A model generated the notes under the pieces. That model saw nothing but the letters and a program-made list of their open reading frames with translations, was not told the origin of the DNA and did not search any database. A stretch of 64,000 bases of DNA from Helichrysum umbraculigerum (lineage: Eukaryota > Streptophyta > Magnoliopsida > Asterales > Asteraceae). Position 1 is the stretch's first letter; every line of letters begins with the position of its first letter. The stretch covers positions 4,464,001-4,528,000 of the forward strand of contig CATIUR010000011.1 of the NCBI GenBank assembly GCA_949592205.1. The letters are read 5' to 3'. Position numbers and translations under genes: made by a program. This document shows, in pieces, positions 47,100 to 58,390 of the stretch.

Positions 47100-48440
47100 A
47101 TTAATGTTTGAAAAGGATATTGTGTTGAGATTCAATATCCTGTATCTTAATTACTATTTTGGTTTATATAAAATTTGTTGATTGCATAAGTGCATGATAC
47201 GTACTTGCAACTTTGTTTCGTCTGGGTAAATGTAATTATCGAGAATTAACTTCCCCCTCACATTGTGGGGATATATATGTATCTATTATACAAAATCTAA
47301 TGTAATACGAGTACTGGATTAGATACGCTTGCTAATGAAGTTTCATATATACATATATATAAAACCTAACGGTGAGTCATTTAATCTATGTTTTTGCATA
47401 ATTAACTACGTACAGTTATATTAAGGTAGAGCCATTTAATTGGGGGCATCAGATCTTAGATCCATGTTATATTAAGGTAGGTTCATTTAATCTATATATG
47501 TTTTTGCATAATCAACTACAGTATGTTTTATGGTAAGGATATTCCTTGATTTAATTCTTACCCTGGTTAGTCGAAACTAATTCGGACCGATCTTAAATAT
47601 AACTAAACTGTAAAAGGACTGGACTGAGCTCGGAGGTAGGTGGTTATGTAATTTATTAATTTCCCAAAGCAAAAACGTGCTTGCTGGCTTTATTTTTAAT
47701 GGTGGAAAAGAAAGCGTTGATGATGCAATTGTGGAAGATGATACAATCGGATAAGATGAATGATTGACGATGATCCCTAGACTTTGTGCAATTATTTTTG
47801 TTTTATCATTTTCAACCCTTATAAATTGATTGACAGGTTATTTTAGACCCTATTATTTATAGTAACAATATAGTCTTAAGTTCAAGACTTTATCCTGATG
47901 TAATATTTTATGAAAGATGTTAAAACACATTAGGAAAACTCTCAAACTAAATTTTCAATCCTAATGAGTTTAGGATATCCAAATTTTGGAACAGAAACAA
48001 AAGATAGAAGATCGAAAAGCTCCCTATGGAGAGAGAAGGGAGGGCGGGACATCGTAGCCCTTAATTTTCATCATCTAAGGTCTAATTTGTCTTGAAAAGT
48101 ACGGTGTTCATTTAACTCAAAACTTGTGGATTAAACTCTAACATGTTATCAGAAGTGAATGTTACTTTTAACTTCATATTTTCTTTCTCTAGGAGAAACA
48201 GATACACTCCCAATCTCAAACATGCACACTTACTAAAAAAAAAACTCCAATTTCACTCTCAATTAAACAATCTCACTTCTTTGTTTTTTTTTTTTTTAAC
48301 AAAATTCGTCACAAAACATGAAACAAAAACTTAAAAGAGATCTAAACAGAGCGTGGAGTACGTACCGAAAGAAACAAGAAGAAATAGTCGAATTTTGAAG
48401 ATTCCATCACCTTCGTCGCCGCTGTTGCTTCTGCCGTCAC
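47100..48440. other. Intergenic DNA
   Basis: An imperfect direct repeat containing TTTAATCTATGTTTTTGCAT lies at about 47378-47520. A short stretch at 47575-47640 (TAAAAGGACTGGACTG) recurs near 52330. No gene is seen. Confidence 0.4.
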
Positions 48441-48469
48441 GAGCGAAATCTACTAGTGGAGAACGTTAA

Positions 48470-48574
48470 GAAAGGGATATCGATCCTTCTACGCGTTTAA
48501 TCAAAGGTATTTTAGCTCATGGTATTTTTGGCACCGTTCATCGTGACGTCCACGACCGTCATCGTCGCTGGTGA
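48470..48574 (+). pseudogene. Fragment of a Raf-like protein kinase gene
   Basis: The frame reads RDIDPSTRLIKGILAHGIFG, then TVHRDVHD, matching the start of the kinase domain in plant Raf-like kinases (EIDPSKL.IKG.IARGTFGTVHRG.YDGQDVAVK). The glycine-rich loop is partly altered and the invariant lysine is missing. A TAA lies just upstream in frame and a TGA at 48572-48574, the latter at a splice-donor-like TGGTGAGT. No other kinase subdomains follow. It is a captured or relict exon piece. Confidence 0.5.
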
Positions 48575-49695
48575 GTCTACCGGAACTATACCGGAGTATG
48601 AGAAGGGAGACTAGTGATTGTACATTCTACTGCAATTTATTTTATATTTAGTCATCACCGGTGAATATTCATTTTTACTGGATTTTAAAAAATTGTTTTA
48701 CTGCATATTATTGTTGAAACAAGTATATTGTTATTGCTACCACATTTTACATTTTATTCGCTACTGCATTTACATTTAGTCATCACTGGTAAATTATTTA
48801 CTGCATCTTACGTTTTACGGATTTGTTTTTATTGAATATTAGGTTTGATATGTGGTTATTGTTACTATATTTTATGATTTATTCGATACTGCATTTTGTA
48901 TTTTTTTTTTTTGCTTTTTAGTTATAAGTATTGTATCATCCTTTTCAATGCATTTTTACTCTTTACTTCATTTTATGCTTGTTATGCTGTTATTTTTGGT
49001 TTGTTACTACATATTGTATTGTGTGTCTTTTTTAAGTATTAGCAAAGTAAAAGATTTAAAAAAATAAGAATTAATAAAAATAACAAAAAAAAAAGAAGTC
49101 ACTGGTTTCCGGCGACGGTTGGTGGTGTCCAGCGGTAGTAGCCGACTGATGGCCACGGGGTTGGTGACAAGAAGTTGGAGTTGGTGGTAGGTGGTGATGA
49201 GGATGGGGGAGTATGGTTGAAGAAATTGAAGGAAAGAAAATATAGTATAAGTAAAGTAGAGGGGTCCAAAAGAAACTTAATAATTGACACATCACGATGT
49301 GTGATTAGCCCTAGTGCTTGCTATCCTTTCTCTCTAATCGAAGCTTGCTTTCTCGATCTCATCCCAAAATAAAAAGTTCCAACTATAATAACATTTCAAT
49401 TTCAACATAATATTACGGCCTTTGTTTTATGAAATAATTTGATTAATTTCCAAACCCATAAAAGATAGTGTGTTGTTTGTTTACCAATTTAGTAGGGGCA
49501 TTTTTTGACCGACCCGCCCGGGCCAATACAAAAATCTAAACCGGCCCTACTAACGGTCATAGATAAACACGAATTAACGAGTACACAACTTAACATAAGA
49601 CCACTCACTATGGTTCTAGAGTTATAGCTCCGTTTTAGCGGCGTGTTAGAAAGAGGTCAAGCTCCTCTTTATTAGAGGAACTTTAAGTTTGGAAG

Positions 49696-49700
49696 TACAA
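49696..49700. repeat. Target duplication TACAA, left
   Basis: Identical to 49960-49964. Confidence 0.8.
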
Positions 49701-49959
49701 TATAACATCCCGCCTTACAACAATATCGTCCACTTTAATTTGCCTGCAGACGCATGGCTTTTTCTTGGTGACCACATTACTACTACCACTTCACAGGAAG
49801 TTGCCCATCCTGGAACTACCTCTGCTCGAGCATGTTTAACTACAGTGTTCTCACGGGATCTACTATACCTTTGGTCTCAAAACGCATTGTGTCATGTAAG
49901 GTAGATATTACCAAATTCCTCATATCCATACCTATGTGGGATTTGTCTGATGTGTTACA
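49701..49959 (-). mobile_element. Solo LTR of a Cassandra-type TRIM retrotransposon
   Basis: On the minus strand it starts TGTAACACATCAGAC at 49959 and ends GGGATGTTATA at 49701, 259 bp, with an exact 5-bp duplication TACAA on both sides. The middle contains 5S rRNA-like sequence (49768-49886), the hallmark of Cassandra LTRs. There is no interior or second LTR, so it is a solo LTR left by recombination. Confidence 0.82.
49768..49886 (-). other. 5S rRNA-like segment in the Cassandra LTR
   Basis: On the minus strand, GATCCCGTGAGAACAC, AGTTAAACATGCTCGAGC and AGGATGGGCAACTTCCTG follow plant 5S rRNA, including the box A/box C internal Pol III promoter regions, with many substitutions. It is not a functional 5S gene. 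Confidence 0.78.
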
Positions 49960-49964
49960 TACAA
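49960..49964. repeat. Target duplication TACAA, right
   Basis: Matches 49696-49700. Confidence 0.8.
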
Positions 49965-50384
49965 GAAGGAGGAAGAGAGAGAAGAAGACAAGGGTGTAAA
50001 AATAAAGAATATTCAAATTGCATTCAATGTTTTGCGTGTGTATCTAATCAACTAGTGATTTATCTATTATCTAATGTATACAATTTTCAAAAAAATGTAT
50101 TCTAGTGTATATTGGATTACTTTTAATGATGTGTCAACTTTTATGGATATCACGTGGTACTTTAAACAGATGACACATCATTAAAAAAAATACTTTAAAA
50201 TACATTAAAACACATTTTTTAAAAGTTGTATACATTAAAAATATTACCGTTAGTTGGGCATATACAACAAATAAGTTTAAGTACACTAAATAGACATAAC
50301 ATGTCATGTCATGTCATGTCATTAAAAGTGTAAATATCAGTGAAATGTAAGCAATGATGATAAGTAAATGGTGACTAAGATATT

Positions 50385-50585
50385 ACCCCCTCCGTTTCAA
50401 TCAAAGTTTCAACTTTGACTACGGACACAGTTTTAACATTCTTCACTAACTACCTTATTTACTAATCAAATAACATATCTACCAACTAATTAAAGTCTCT
50501 TTTGATTAGTTGTAACATGAAAATGCACACTTATTTGTGACAACTCAAAATAGTAATGTGAATACTTGAGGTGTGACGGAAGGAA
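50385..50585. mobile_element. Stowaway-like MITE, copy 1 of a pair
   Basis: Left end CCCCCTCCGTTTCAATCAAAG, degenerate right end GTGACGGAAGGAATT. The interior (TTCACTAACTACCTTATTTAC; AATTAAAGTCTCTTTTGATT) matches 51766-51920. Confidence 0.5.
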
Positions 50586-50750
50586 TTTGTCATTAAGATT
50601 GAAAAAGAACCTAAAAGATGATTACTCACATCGATAATAAAATGAGTAAGTTACTCATGTTGATACAAAAGATAAGCACATTGTTAATTTGTTACTTTAA
50701 CTCTTTCATAGATTAAAAGTATTTAATCGTATTACGTAGTTATTAAATTG

Positions 50751-50929
50751 TTTTTTTTTTTTTTTTTTTTTTTTGAACAGCCAAGATTAACTCCAATTGG
50801 GGGAATCCCCTAACAAACGGTGTAACTCCCCCTCTCCAATTTAAACTCCACCCTCCAGAAGAAGAAAACCCCCACCCCCAAGGCTCGAACCCGAGACCTT
50901 GAGGATGTGGTAAAACTCCTCCACCCTCC
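50751..50929 (-). mobile_element. SINE, minus strand
   Basis: On the plus strand it begins with a run of T (A-tail) and its minus strand holds a B-box GGTCTCGGGTTCGAGCC. Near-identical flanks AGTTATTAAATTG (50738-50750) and AGTAATTAAATTG (50930-50942) are its target duplication. Related to the remnant at 32293-32450. Confidence 0.75.
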
Positions 50930-51004
50930 AGTAATTAAATTGTTTATTTGTGTATATGAGTATTTCTATTTTTAAATGGATAATGATGTAATTTAAAAGT
51001 ACTA

Positions 51005-51316
51005 AGAGCATCTCCAATGCACTTAGGTGGCATAGTTCAAAGTATTAGGTGGCAAAGTTCATATTAGAAAATTGCATTGTCGGAGTGCCACATACTTAAG
51101 AGTATAAAGTAAGGTTCAAAGTTCTTTAAACTCCACTTTAAACTCTATAATGGTCCCAACTAATAATTTCTTTACTTTTGTAGCTATTTTTATATAATGA
51201 TGAGTCACTACTTTCAACTTTATAAAGTTTAATGTTGTAGAGATCATGTAAAAAGATGCAAAATTGATGTGGTAAAACTTTAAACCCAAAAACATGAAAT
51301 GCATTGGTGATGCTCT
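51005..51316. mobile_element. MITE with AGAGCATCTCCAATGCA ends
   Basis: Terminal inverted repeats AGAGCATCTCCAATGCA / TGCATTGGTGATGCTCT with one mismatch, 312 bp, no coding capacity. The motif is common among plant hAT/PIF-type MITEs; the superfamily cannot be fixed because no clean target duplication is seen. Confidence 0.7.
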
Positions 51317-51765
51317 ATAGATGCAATTATGAAGGTTCACCGCAATATACATGAATCTTCCATGAAAAATTCAATAAACAATGTTTTAACTAATTGTTAG
51401 GTTTGTGATTTGTCCTTTTGACTTGAAATTTAAAGGAATTAATCACTAAAGAGTAGTTGACAAGAATAAATTGAAAGTTTAACGGTTTCCAGGGGTGTTT
51501 GGTTAGAATAAGCTGATGTTTTATTATTTGGATGTGCTTATTTCATAAGTTTCTTTGCTTATTTTAGAGGTAGTTTAGAAGCTTCAAAATATGCTACAAT
51601 TTTTCAAATTATTTATTGATAAGCAATAAACATTCAAAATAAACACACCCAAAAAACTAGTATTATTTTTTGTAACTCTACAATATTTGTGTTTAGACAA
51701 ATAAAAATAACATATATTATCCAAGACTAACTTTAATTTGTTAGAGATGCCTTAACTAATATTAC

Positions 51766-51920
51766 TTCCTCCGTCTTTGTTAAAGTGGACACTTTGATTT
51801 TGCACACAATTTTATAATTTTTCACTAACTACACTATTTACCAAACTAACATCTCTATCTATTAAAGTCTTTTTTGATTTGTTGAAATATGGAAGGACAC
51901 CTAATTAGAACATTGTAAAG
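51766..51920. mobile_element. Stowaway-like MITE, copy 2 (partial)
   Basis: Begins TACTTCCTCCGTCTTTG and shares its interior with 50385-50585. The right terminus is degenerate. Confidence 0.45.
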
Positions 51921-52864
51921 TAGTAATACTCAGATTTTAAATGGGATAAACTGAGTTCCGTTTAACAGATTATTCGCATTGTGGGATCCCTCACCATTAT
52001 TGTACATTTCTTTCTATCACCTATAACTACAATCAGAATCTTGGCGGATTTTAGTGGGGGCAGAAGGGCCCCCAAAGTTTTCTGCAAATAATGTTGTATA
52101 CTTTGTTTTTTTAAGGGAAATTTGAATGAGCAATGGTTATTTACCGATAAACATGAGAGCTGAGGTTGAATACCCCATTTGCCCCTTTGTACTATCTAAT
52201 ACTTCTTTACCCTGTCAATTCAATTACATCATATTTTTTCTTTTTACTTTCTATCTCTTATCCTCTCTTTTTCTAATTCATATCTTTGATAAGTCTAAAA
52301 TTGAATCTGGTTCTAAACTGTCTGGAACTGATCTTATAAAAGGACTGGACTGCAAAAGGATAGGACTGGACCCAGGCTAGACCCGAGGTATGACAAAGAA
52401 AACCGGAGGTATCTTTAGATTTTATTTAACGGATATTAGCATTTATAACCGATTTCCCGAGTTGATCAAGTTTATGCTTATAATATATGCGACCTAACCG
52501 TTACCGCGATCATTTCCAAAACTTCTCATGTTTACTACAAAAATTTTTTTGCTTCAGGTGACATTCGAACATGACCTCTATTTACTTTAATAATCCATAC
52601 CAGAAGATGGTGTGAAGGAACACTATCTAACTTTATTGACTCGAATAATGTGAAAGGAAAAAGAAGTTCTTTACGTGGCTTTCCATTTTCTTTCAGGGTC
52701 CATATTAAATACCCCTTTACATTTTCTCATTTTATACCTCTCTTATCTATCTAATCAATTACATCATGTTGTTTTCGTTTTACTTTTTGGATATATATAC
52801 CCCTCTTCTGTACTAAATTGAGACCAATCCTAAATAAAATTAGACTGAAAAAGAAATGGATGGG

Positions 52865-52872
52865 GATTGAAG
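52865..52872. repeat. hAT target duplication GATTGAAG, left
   Basis: Identical to 53380-53387. Confidence 0.88.
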
Positions 52873-53379
52873 TAGGGGTGTCAACGGGTCGGGTTATTCG
52901 GGTTTCGAGTTATTCGGGTCGGGTTATTCGGTTTTTCAAGTTTATAATTTAACCCGAAACTCAATTCAAATAAGGTCGGGTTATTCGGGTTCGGGTTGAA
53001 TTCGGGTTATTCATTTAAACTCGAATAAGATGATATTCCAAATTTTCGTAATTAAAATAAAACTTGAACATTACAAAATGACACTAATAGCTTATATAAA
53101 TTATCATGAGTAACTTATATATGTATATTATATTATATATGGATAAACCATAAATAACTTATATATATAGTTATATTTTTTAAATTAAATAATTTATTAG
53201 CTTATTCGGGTTACCCGAATTGAAAAAAATTTATCCGAAACCCGACTCAAATAAGAAGCGGGTTATTCAGGTTTGGGTTATTCGGGTTCGGGTGACCAAA
53301 TAAGCTTCTAATTCGGGTTGGGTCGGGTCGGGTCAGGTTCGGGTTATCTATTCGGGTTTGGGTTTTTTTGACACCCCTA
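52873..53379. mobile_element. hAT MITE filled with TTCGGGTTA motifs
   Basis: Terminal inverted repeats TAGGGGTGTCAA / TTGACACCCCTA (perfect 12 bp), 507 bp, exact 8-bp duplication. Both sides carry dense copies of TTCGGGTTATTCGGG and its inverse. No coding sequence. Confidence 0.88.
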
Positions 53380-53387
53380 GATTGAAG
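53380..53387. repeat. hAT target duplication GATTGAAG, right
   Basis: Matches 52865-52872. Confidence 0.88.
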
Positions 53388-54107
53388 TGGGCCAGGCCCC
53401 TATAATTCAGGAAGTGACTTCATATTTTCCCTTTCATTTATATAATTCTTATGTTCCTAATATATTTCTTTTTTATATGATAACATATTACATATCAAAT
53501 GAGTACAATAATTTTTGGTGACAATGAGGGAACTAATAGAAATCTGTCATGTGTCACTTTACTTTATCTCCTTCACTTTACTTCCCCGTTTGCCTTCCAT
53601 TGTATTGTAAACATTTATATTACTTTGGGATTATTATTTAAAACAATATCTGTTAAACGGTAAGTCGAAAAATTATAAAAGTTGCAACATAAAAATCAAT
53701 ATTTATTTTCTTCGATTAGAGATGTGACAAAGTATACTTTCGACTAACCTTTTTATTTTCATTTTTTGGTGTGTTTTAAAAACGAGTAACACATGTGTTA
53801 GAAGCGGGTAACATATATGTTACTAACAACCAACACATGTGTTACTAATTTTGTAAAACCAAAAAAAGTCGTCGAAAGTATACCTTTGTGAGATGGAAAA
53901 TCGAAGAGAAAAACTAAGTTGATTTTTATGGTGTAATTATTATGATTTTTCAACTTATCATTTGTGAGATATTTAAGTTTTAAAAATGTGAGGAAGTTTT
54001 AGTGACATATGACACCTTCCGGTTGCTCTATTCTCATTAAAAATCTCATATATGTTCATGTTAATATGGAAGATAAAGTAATAACTAAATAAGATGTTTA
54101 ATGTCTA

Positions 54108-54368
54108 CTCCCTCCGTCCCTCATTAATGGTCCAGTATTCCATTTTGGGTTGTCCCTAATTAATTGTCCACTTTCATAAATAGATAAAAATGATAAGATA
54201 AATCCTTTTTATACCCCTACTTTATATACGTAAGTTAAAAAAGTAGGTAAAAAGTAGAGGGTAAAACTGTAATCTTATCAAAAAGTAAGAGGAAAGTAAG
54301 AGAGATGTTGATATTTTCTTAAACTGTGTGTTTTTTGTCTGGGGATAATAGATATGGGACGGAGGGAG
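54108..54368. mobile_element. Stowaway MITE
   Basis: 261 bp with perfect 13-bp terminal inverted repeats CTCCCTCCGTCCC / GGGACGGAGGGAG and TA duplications at 54106-54107 and 54369-54370. It lies about 300 bp upstream of the ankyrin gene start codon and may form part of its promoter region. Confidence 0.88.
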
Positions 54369-54674
54369 TATTACGTAATTCTAACCATAATTGTAAAAAA
54401 TATGAATCTTGCCGGTTAATTCACAAGTTAAAATTATTAAATTTGTGAATAAATACTCGTTTAATTCGCAAAGATTAAAAGATCTATGGTATACTTGGGT
54501 AAAATAATATTGACACTTGCTCAAGTACGTTTTCTCAATAAATGATTTTAGCCTCCAAAATATACGTTCAAGATCCGTCACTCTCCTAAAGGGCCAGCAA
54601 ATAGGAAAATAAGTGCCTTTAATAAGGAAATCAGAAGCAGGCCGCATCAGTGAAAGCAAAACAAGCTACCTTCA

Positions 54675-57220
54675 ATGGCCCAAGTCTCTGGAGAGTCATC
54701 TTCTGGTAAAATGGAATAATTATTTTGTTATTCTTCTTCTGGAGAATGAGCAACACCATCTCTTATCTCTTATTGTATAAAATGAGCTTTTTACAACAGT
54801 TTGATCGTTTTCATAATGAATTGTGACTGTAATAGGAACCAAACGTTTGGTCCTTATGAAATGATCAACTCTGATAATTAATAAAAACAAGTTTCTTATG
54901 ATTTATTTTTGTTAAATTAATTAGTACTCCAGTAAATAATGATGCTATACATCACTTTGCAGGTCATTCAACATCCATAGAGCTGATCACAAAGACAACA
55001 GACTTAGTTCCAATAGCAGCAGATTCAGTAATTTCATCTTGCAGATTATTTACCTTTCACTGTATATTTATACACCCATATGATATGTGCAGACTTTTTA
55101 AAGAACAGAATATGGTCAAAACGAACTTAAAAACTTTATTTTGAGGGATATACACCTAAATATCTGGGTTGATATGTAGGTTCACCAACAGAGTGAATCC
55201 GTTACCAATAATCAGCAACAACCAAAAGCAAGATACAAATATCCGGATCGAGATTTACTTGAAGGTATGTTCTATCATCCAAGGATATGATTCTTACCAG
55301 CAAGTTACACTTTAGACTATGTAATGATTCATTTTACTACAATATATGTAGGACTTATAGCTTCAAAGTGTATGAATGGAACTTTACAAGTTTTACCATT
55401 GTTTATCTAACTTTAGAATGTCTTATTGTATATTTGAATGTATTCAATTTCTAAAAGCGTCTATTTTATGCATTCAATTTATTATTGTATCCGTAAAACT
55501 TACATACAAAAAATTGTTTTATGTAGCAAAAAACAACCAAAAACATACAAATATGCGTTTCTAAATTGTAAGACTTACCACTTGCCTAGATGGCCTAGTG
55601 GTAGGATCTTCCCCAGGCTTCCTAGAGGTCAGGTTTCGATCCTACCCTGGGACTAGAACCTACACCATGTTGATATATTATTGCCTTATTGGGCCACGTT
55701 GATCGATGATGCTCGGCTAAAGGCCTAATTTGAACAATACGTGTTTAGTAGCCTTATGCGAAATGATATTTGAAGTAAGCATGTGATCGATGAATATGTT
55801 ATTAACTAACTCATTTTCTTGGAATGACTTAGGAGACCGAAAAGAGGATATAAAAATTTCTGTTCCTCTATATGAAGCTTCAATCAAAGGAGATTGGGGA
55901 GCTGCAAATAACATCCTCCGGCATCATGATTATATGGTACGGAATGCCATTACTGAAAATTGGGAAACACCACTTCACATTGCAGCAACGGCCCATAGCG
56001 CCAAGTTCTTGAAAAACCTTGTTGACATGATGAATAAGGACGAGATGAAACTTCAGAATAAGCAGGGCAACACTGCTCTTATATTAGCTGCTGAAGCTGG
56101 AAATGTGAAACTGGCTAAGATAATGGTTGAAAAAAATAGGGAACTGCTGACAATCCGAGGTACCCGGAACATGATGCCAATCCACCTGGCTGCTTTGTTT
56201 GGAAAACGTGATATGGTGATTTATCTCTATGATGAATCTGAGCAAATGTCAAGTGCTGATTGGACATATCATGATAAGGAATGGATTTTCTTGTACTGCA
56301 TCGAGGTGGATATATTTGGTATGTAAGTTAGTAGGCAGATATTTTGTTATACATCACTTGGTTCTCCAATTTTACTTGATTTTGTCACTTTGACATGATG
56401 TTTCATCCTCATTAATTAATTGTCGAATCTCATGTAGATGTTGCACTAAGAATATTGGAAGACCACAAAGATATGATGCCCTTCAATGATAAGGCGTTAA
56501 CGAATTTGCTGCAGGTGTTGGGTCGAAAGCCTTACGCATTTTATGACATAAAGCCACATGCTATCTGGAGAATCATTCATTCAAGTAAGCATTGGAAATA
56601 ACATATTTGTGTATGGTTGCTCCCATAAAAAATTTGAAAGCTGACCATGAGAACTTTCGTAATATTTTTTTTTTAAGTTCTACAAGTACTAGCTGAAACA
56701 ACTGTTCCATTTCAAGAATTTTAATTTAATCCAGATCACATGTAAAGGTGAGTTCATTTAAAGTAATGTTAAAGTTATTTAAACACACTTGAAAAAAAAA
56801 AAAAGCACTTATTGTTGTGTTGTTTACAGGTTTAAAATCGTTACTCAAAATAGAAAAAGAAGAAAATACAAAAATCAATTGTTCCATCTCTACAAGTAAT
56901 TTATTGAAAAGATTTTTATTTAACCAAAAAAAAAAAAAGGAAAAAAAAGATGTGCCACCTAAGGTAGAGAGACTGGTTAGAGTAAAGGACCTCCGGCCTT
57001 TTGCAGGGGATAGGATTCGAACCCTAAACTCTTGTTCAGAGGTTAGGGACTCGGTCACTAATCCAACCCTGCTGCTTTAATACACTAACTTTTAAGTAAA
57101 ATTAGTGTATTAAATCTTTACAAAATGTAGCAAGGCAATTTTCCAGCTTTTTCGCCCAAGGCATCAAAAGCCTCGGGATTGATTAATAGAGACGTTCTAA
57201 TTTATGAAACTTAATTATTG

Positions 57221-57304
<84 letters not shown>

Positions 57305-58331
57305 GAAAGTTCAAAAAAGAATGGGAAAAAAATGAAGAATTGAGGAACCAATAGGATATGTCCATTTCAAAAACCAATTTTCACCTTTTTTTTCAAAGTT
57401 AAATATCTCACAAACCGTATGTCTATAAATTATAAAAATTACATATTCGGAATCAGCGTGTTTTTCTCTTCGATTCTAGATCCTACAAGATATACTTTTG
57501 ACAAAAAAAAAATTTCTTCATTTTTATTGGGTTTTAATGTGAAATCACATGTAATTTAACACTAAAAAAAATCACACCCGCTTATATTTCTGATTAAATT
57601 TTAAATTCAAATCACTAATGATTTAAAGAGATTAAAACATGAAAAACTAAGTTGTAATCACATGCGATGAAATATCAAAGTATCAATCACATGTGATTAA
57701 AGAGTAATAAAGTACGAATTTTTAAATCATTGACTATACCTATATAATTAAGTAAAAATCAAGTTGAAATCATACATGAATTATCATATATCAGTAAATT
57801 TCTCATCAAATATCAGTTTTTAGATGAAAATCATATGTGATTATATACAAAATCATATGTGATTATATAACAAATCACATGTGATTAAATGTACAAACAA
57901 CAATCACATGTGATTTTTAATGAAAACAAATGCAATTTTTAATTTTTAATTTATAACTATAAATGTGGATGAATATTAAATTGTAATCATGTGTTAAATA
58001 ACATATACCATGAATAAATAATCGTGAACAAATTTTTTATTTTTCATCATAAATCACATGTGATTATATTGTAGAATTGGGTAAAAAAATGAAAGAAAAA
58101 AAATTCATCGAAAGTATAGCTTATGACATCTCTAATCGAAGAAAAAAAGACGCTGGTTCCGAATATATAATTTTTATAATTTATGGACTTACGGTTTGTG
58201 AGATAATTAACCATGGGGGTAAAAATATAATTGGGTTTTGTAGACAAATGGAGCAATGCTATTGGTTCTCCCATTCTTTACTTTTTTTGCATTCTTCAAA
58301 GAACCCACCCCATATATATATATATTACTTA

Positions 58332-58390
<59 letters not shown>

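Noticed and set aside
49071..49295. Proline-rich minus-strand frames
   Set aside because: Low-complexity GGTGGT-type sequence, several frames open at once, no start context or homology.
49689..49904. 71-residue plus-strand frame
   Set aside because: It is the antisense of the Cassandra LTR and its 5S-like core.
52126..52380. 84-residue frame
   Set aside because: CT-rich low-complexity DNA, part of a dispersed repeat with similar segments near 47580 and 52700-52870; no motif.
55790..56326. Ankyrin gene starting at the ATG at 55790
   Set aside because: That frame before 55833 is intron. Upstream exons join in phase, and the 54675 ATG follows an in-frame stop.
56935..57080. Functional tRNA gene on the minus strand
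   Set aside because: Boxes A and B can be seen, but I could not fold an acceptor stem and anticodon arm. A SINE remnant is more likely.
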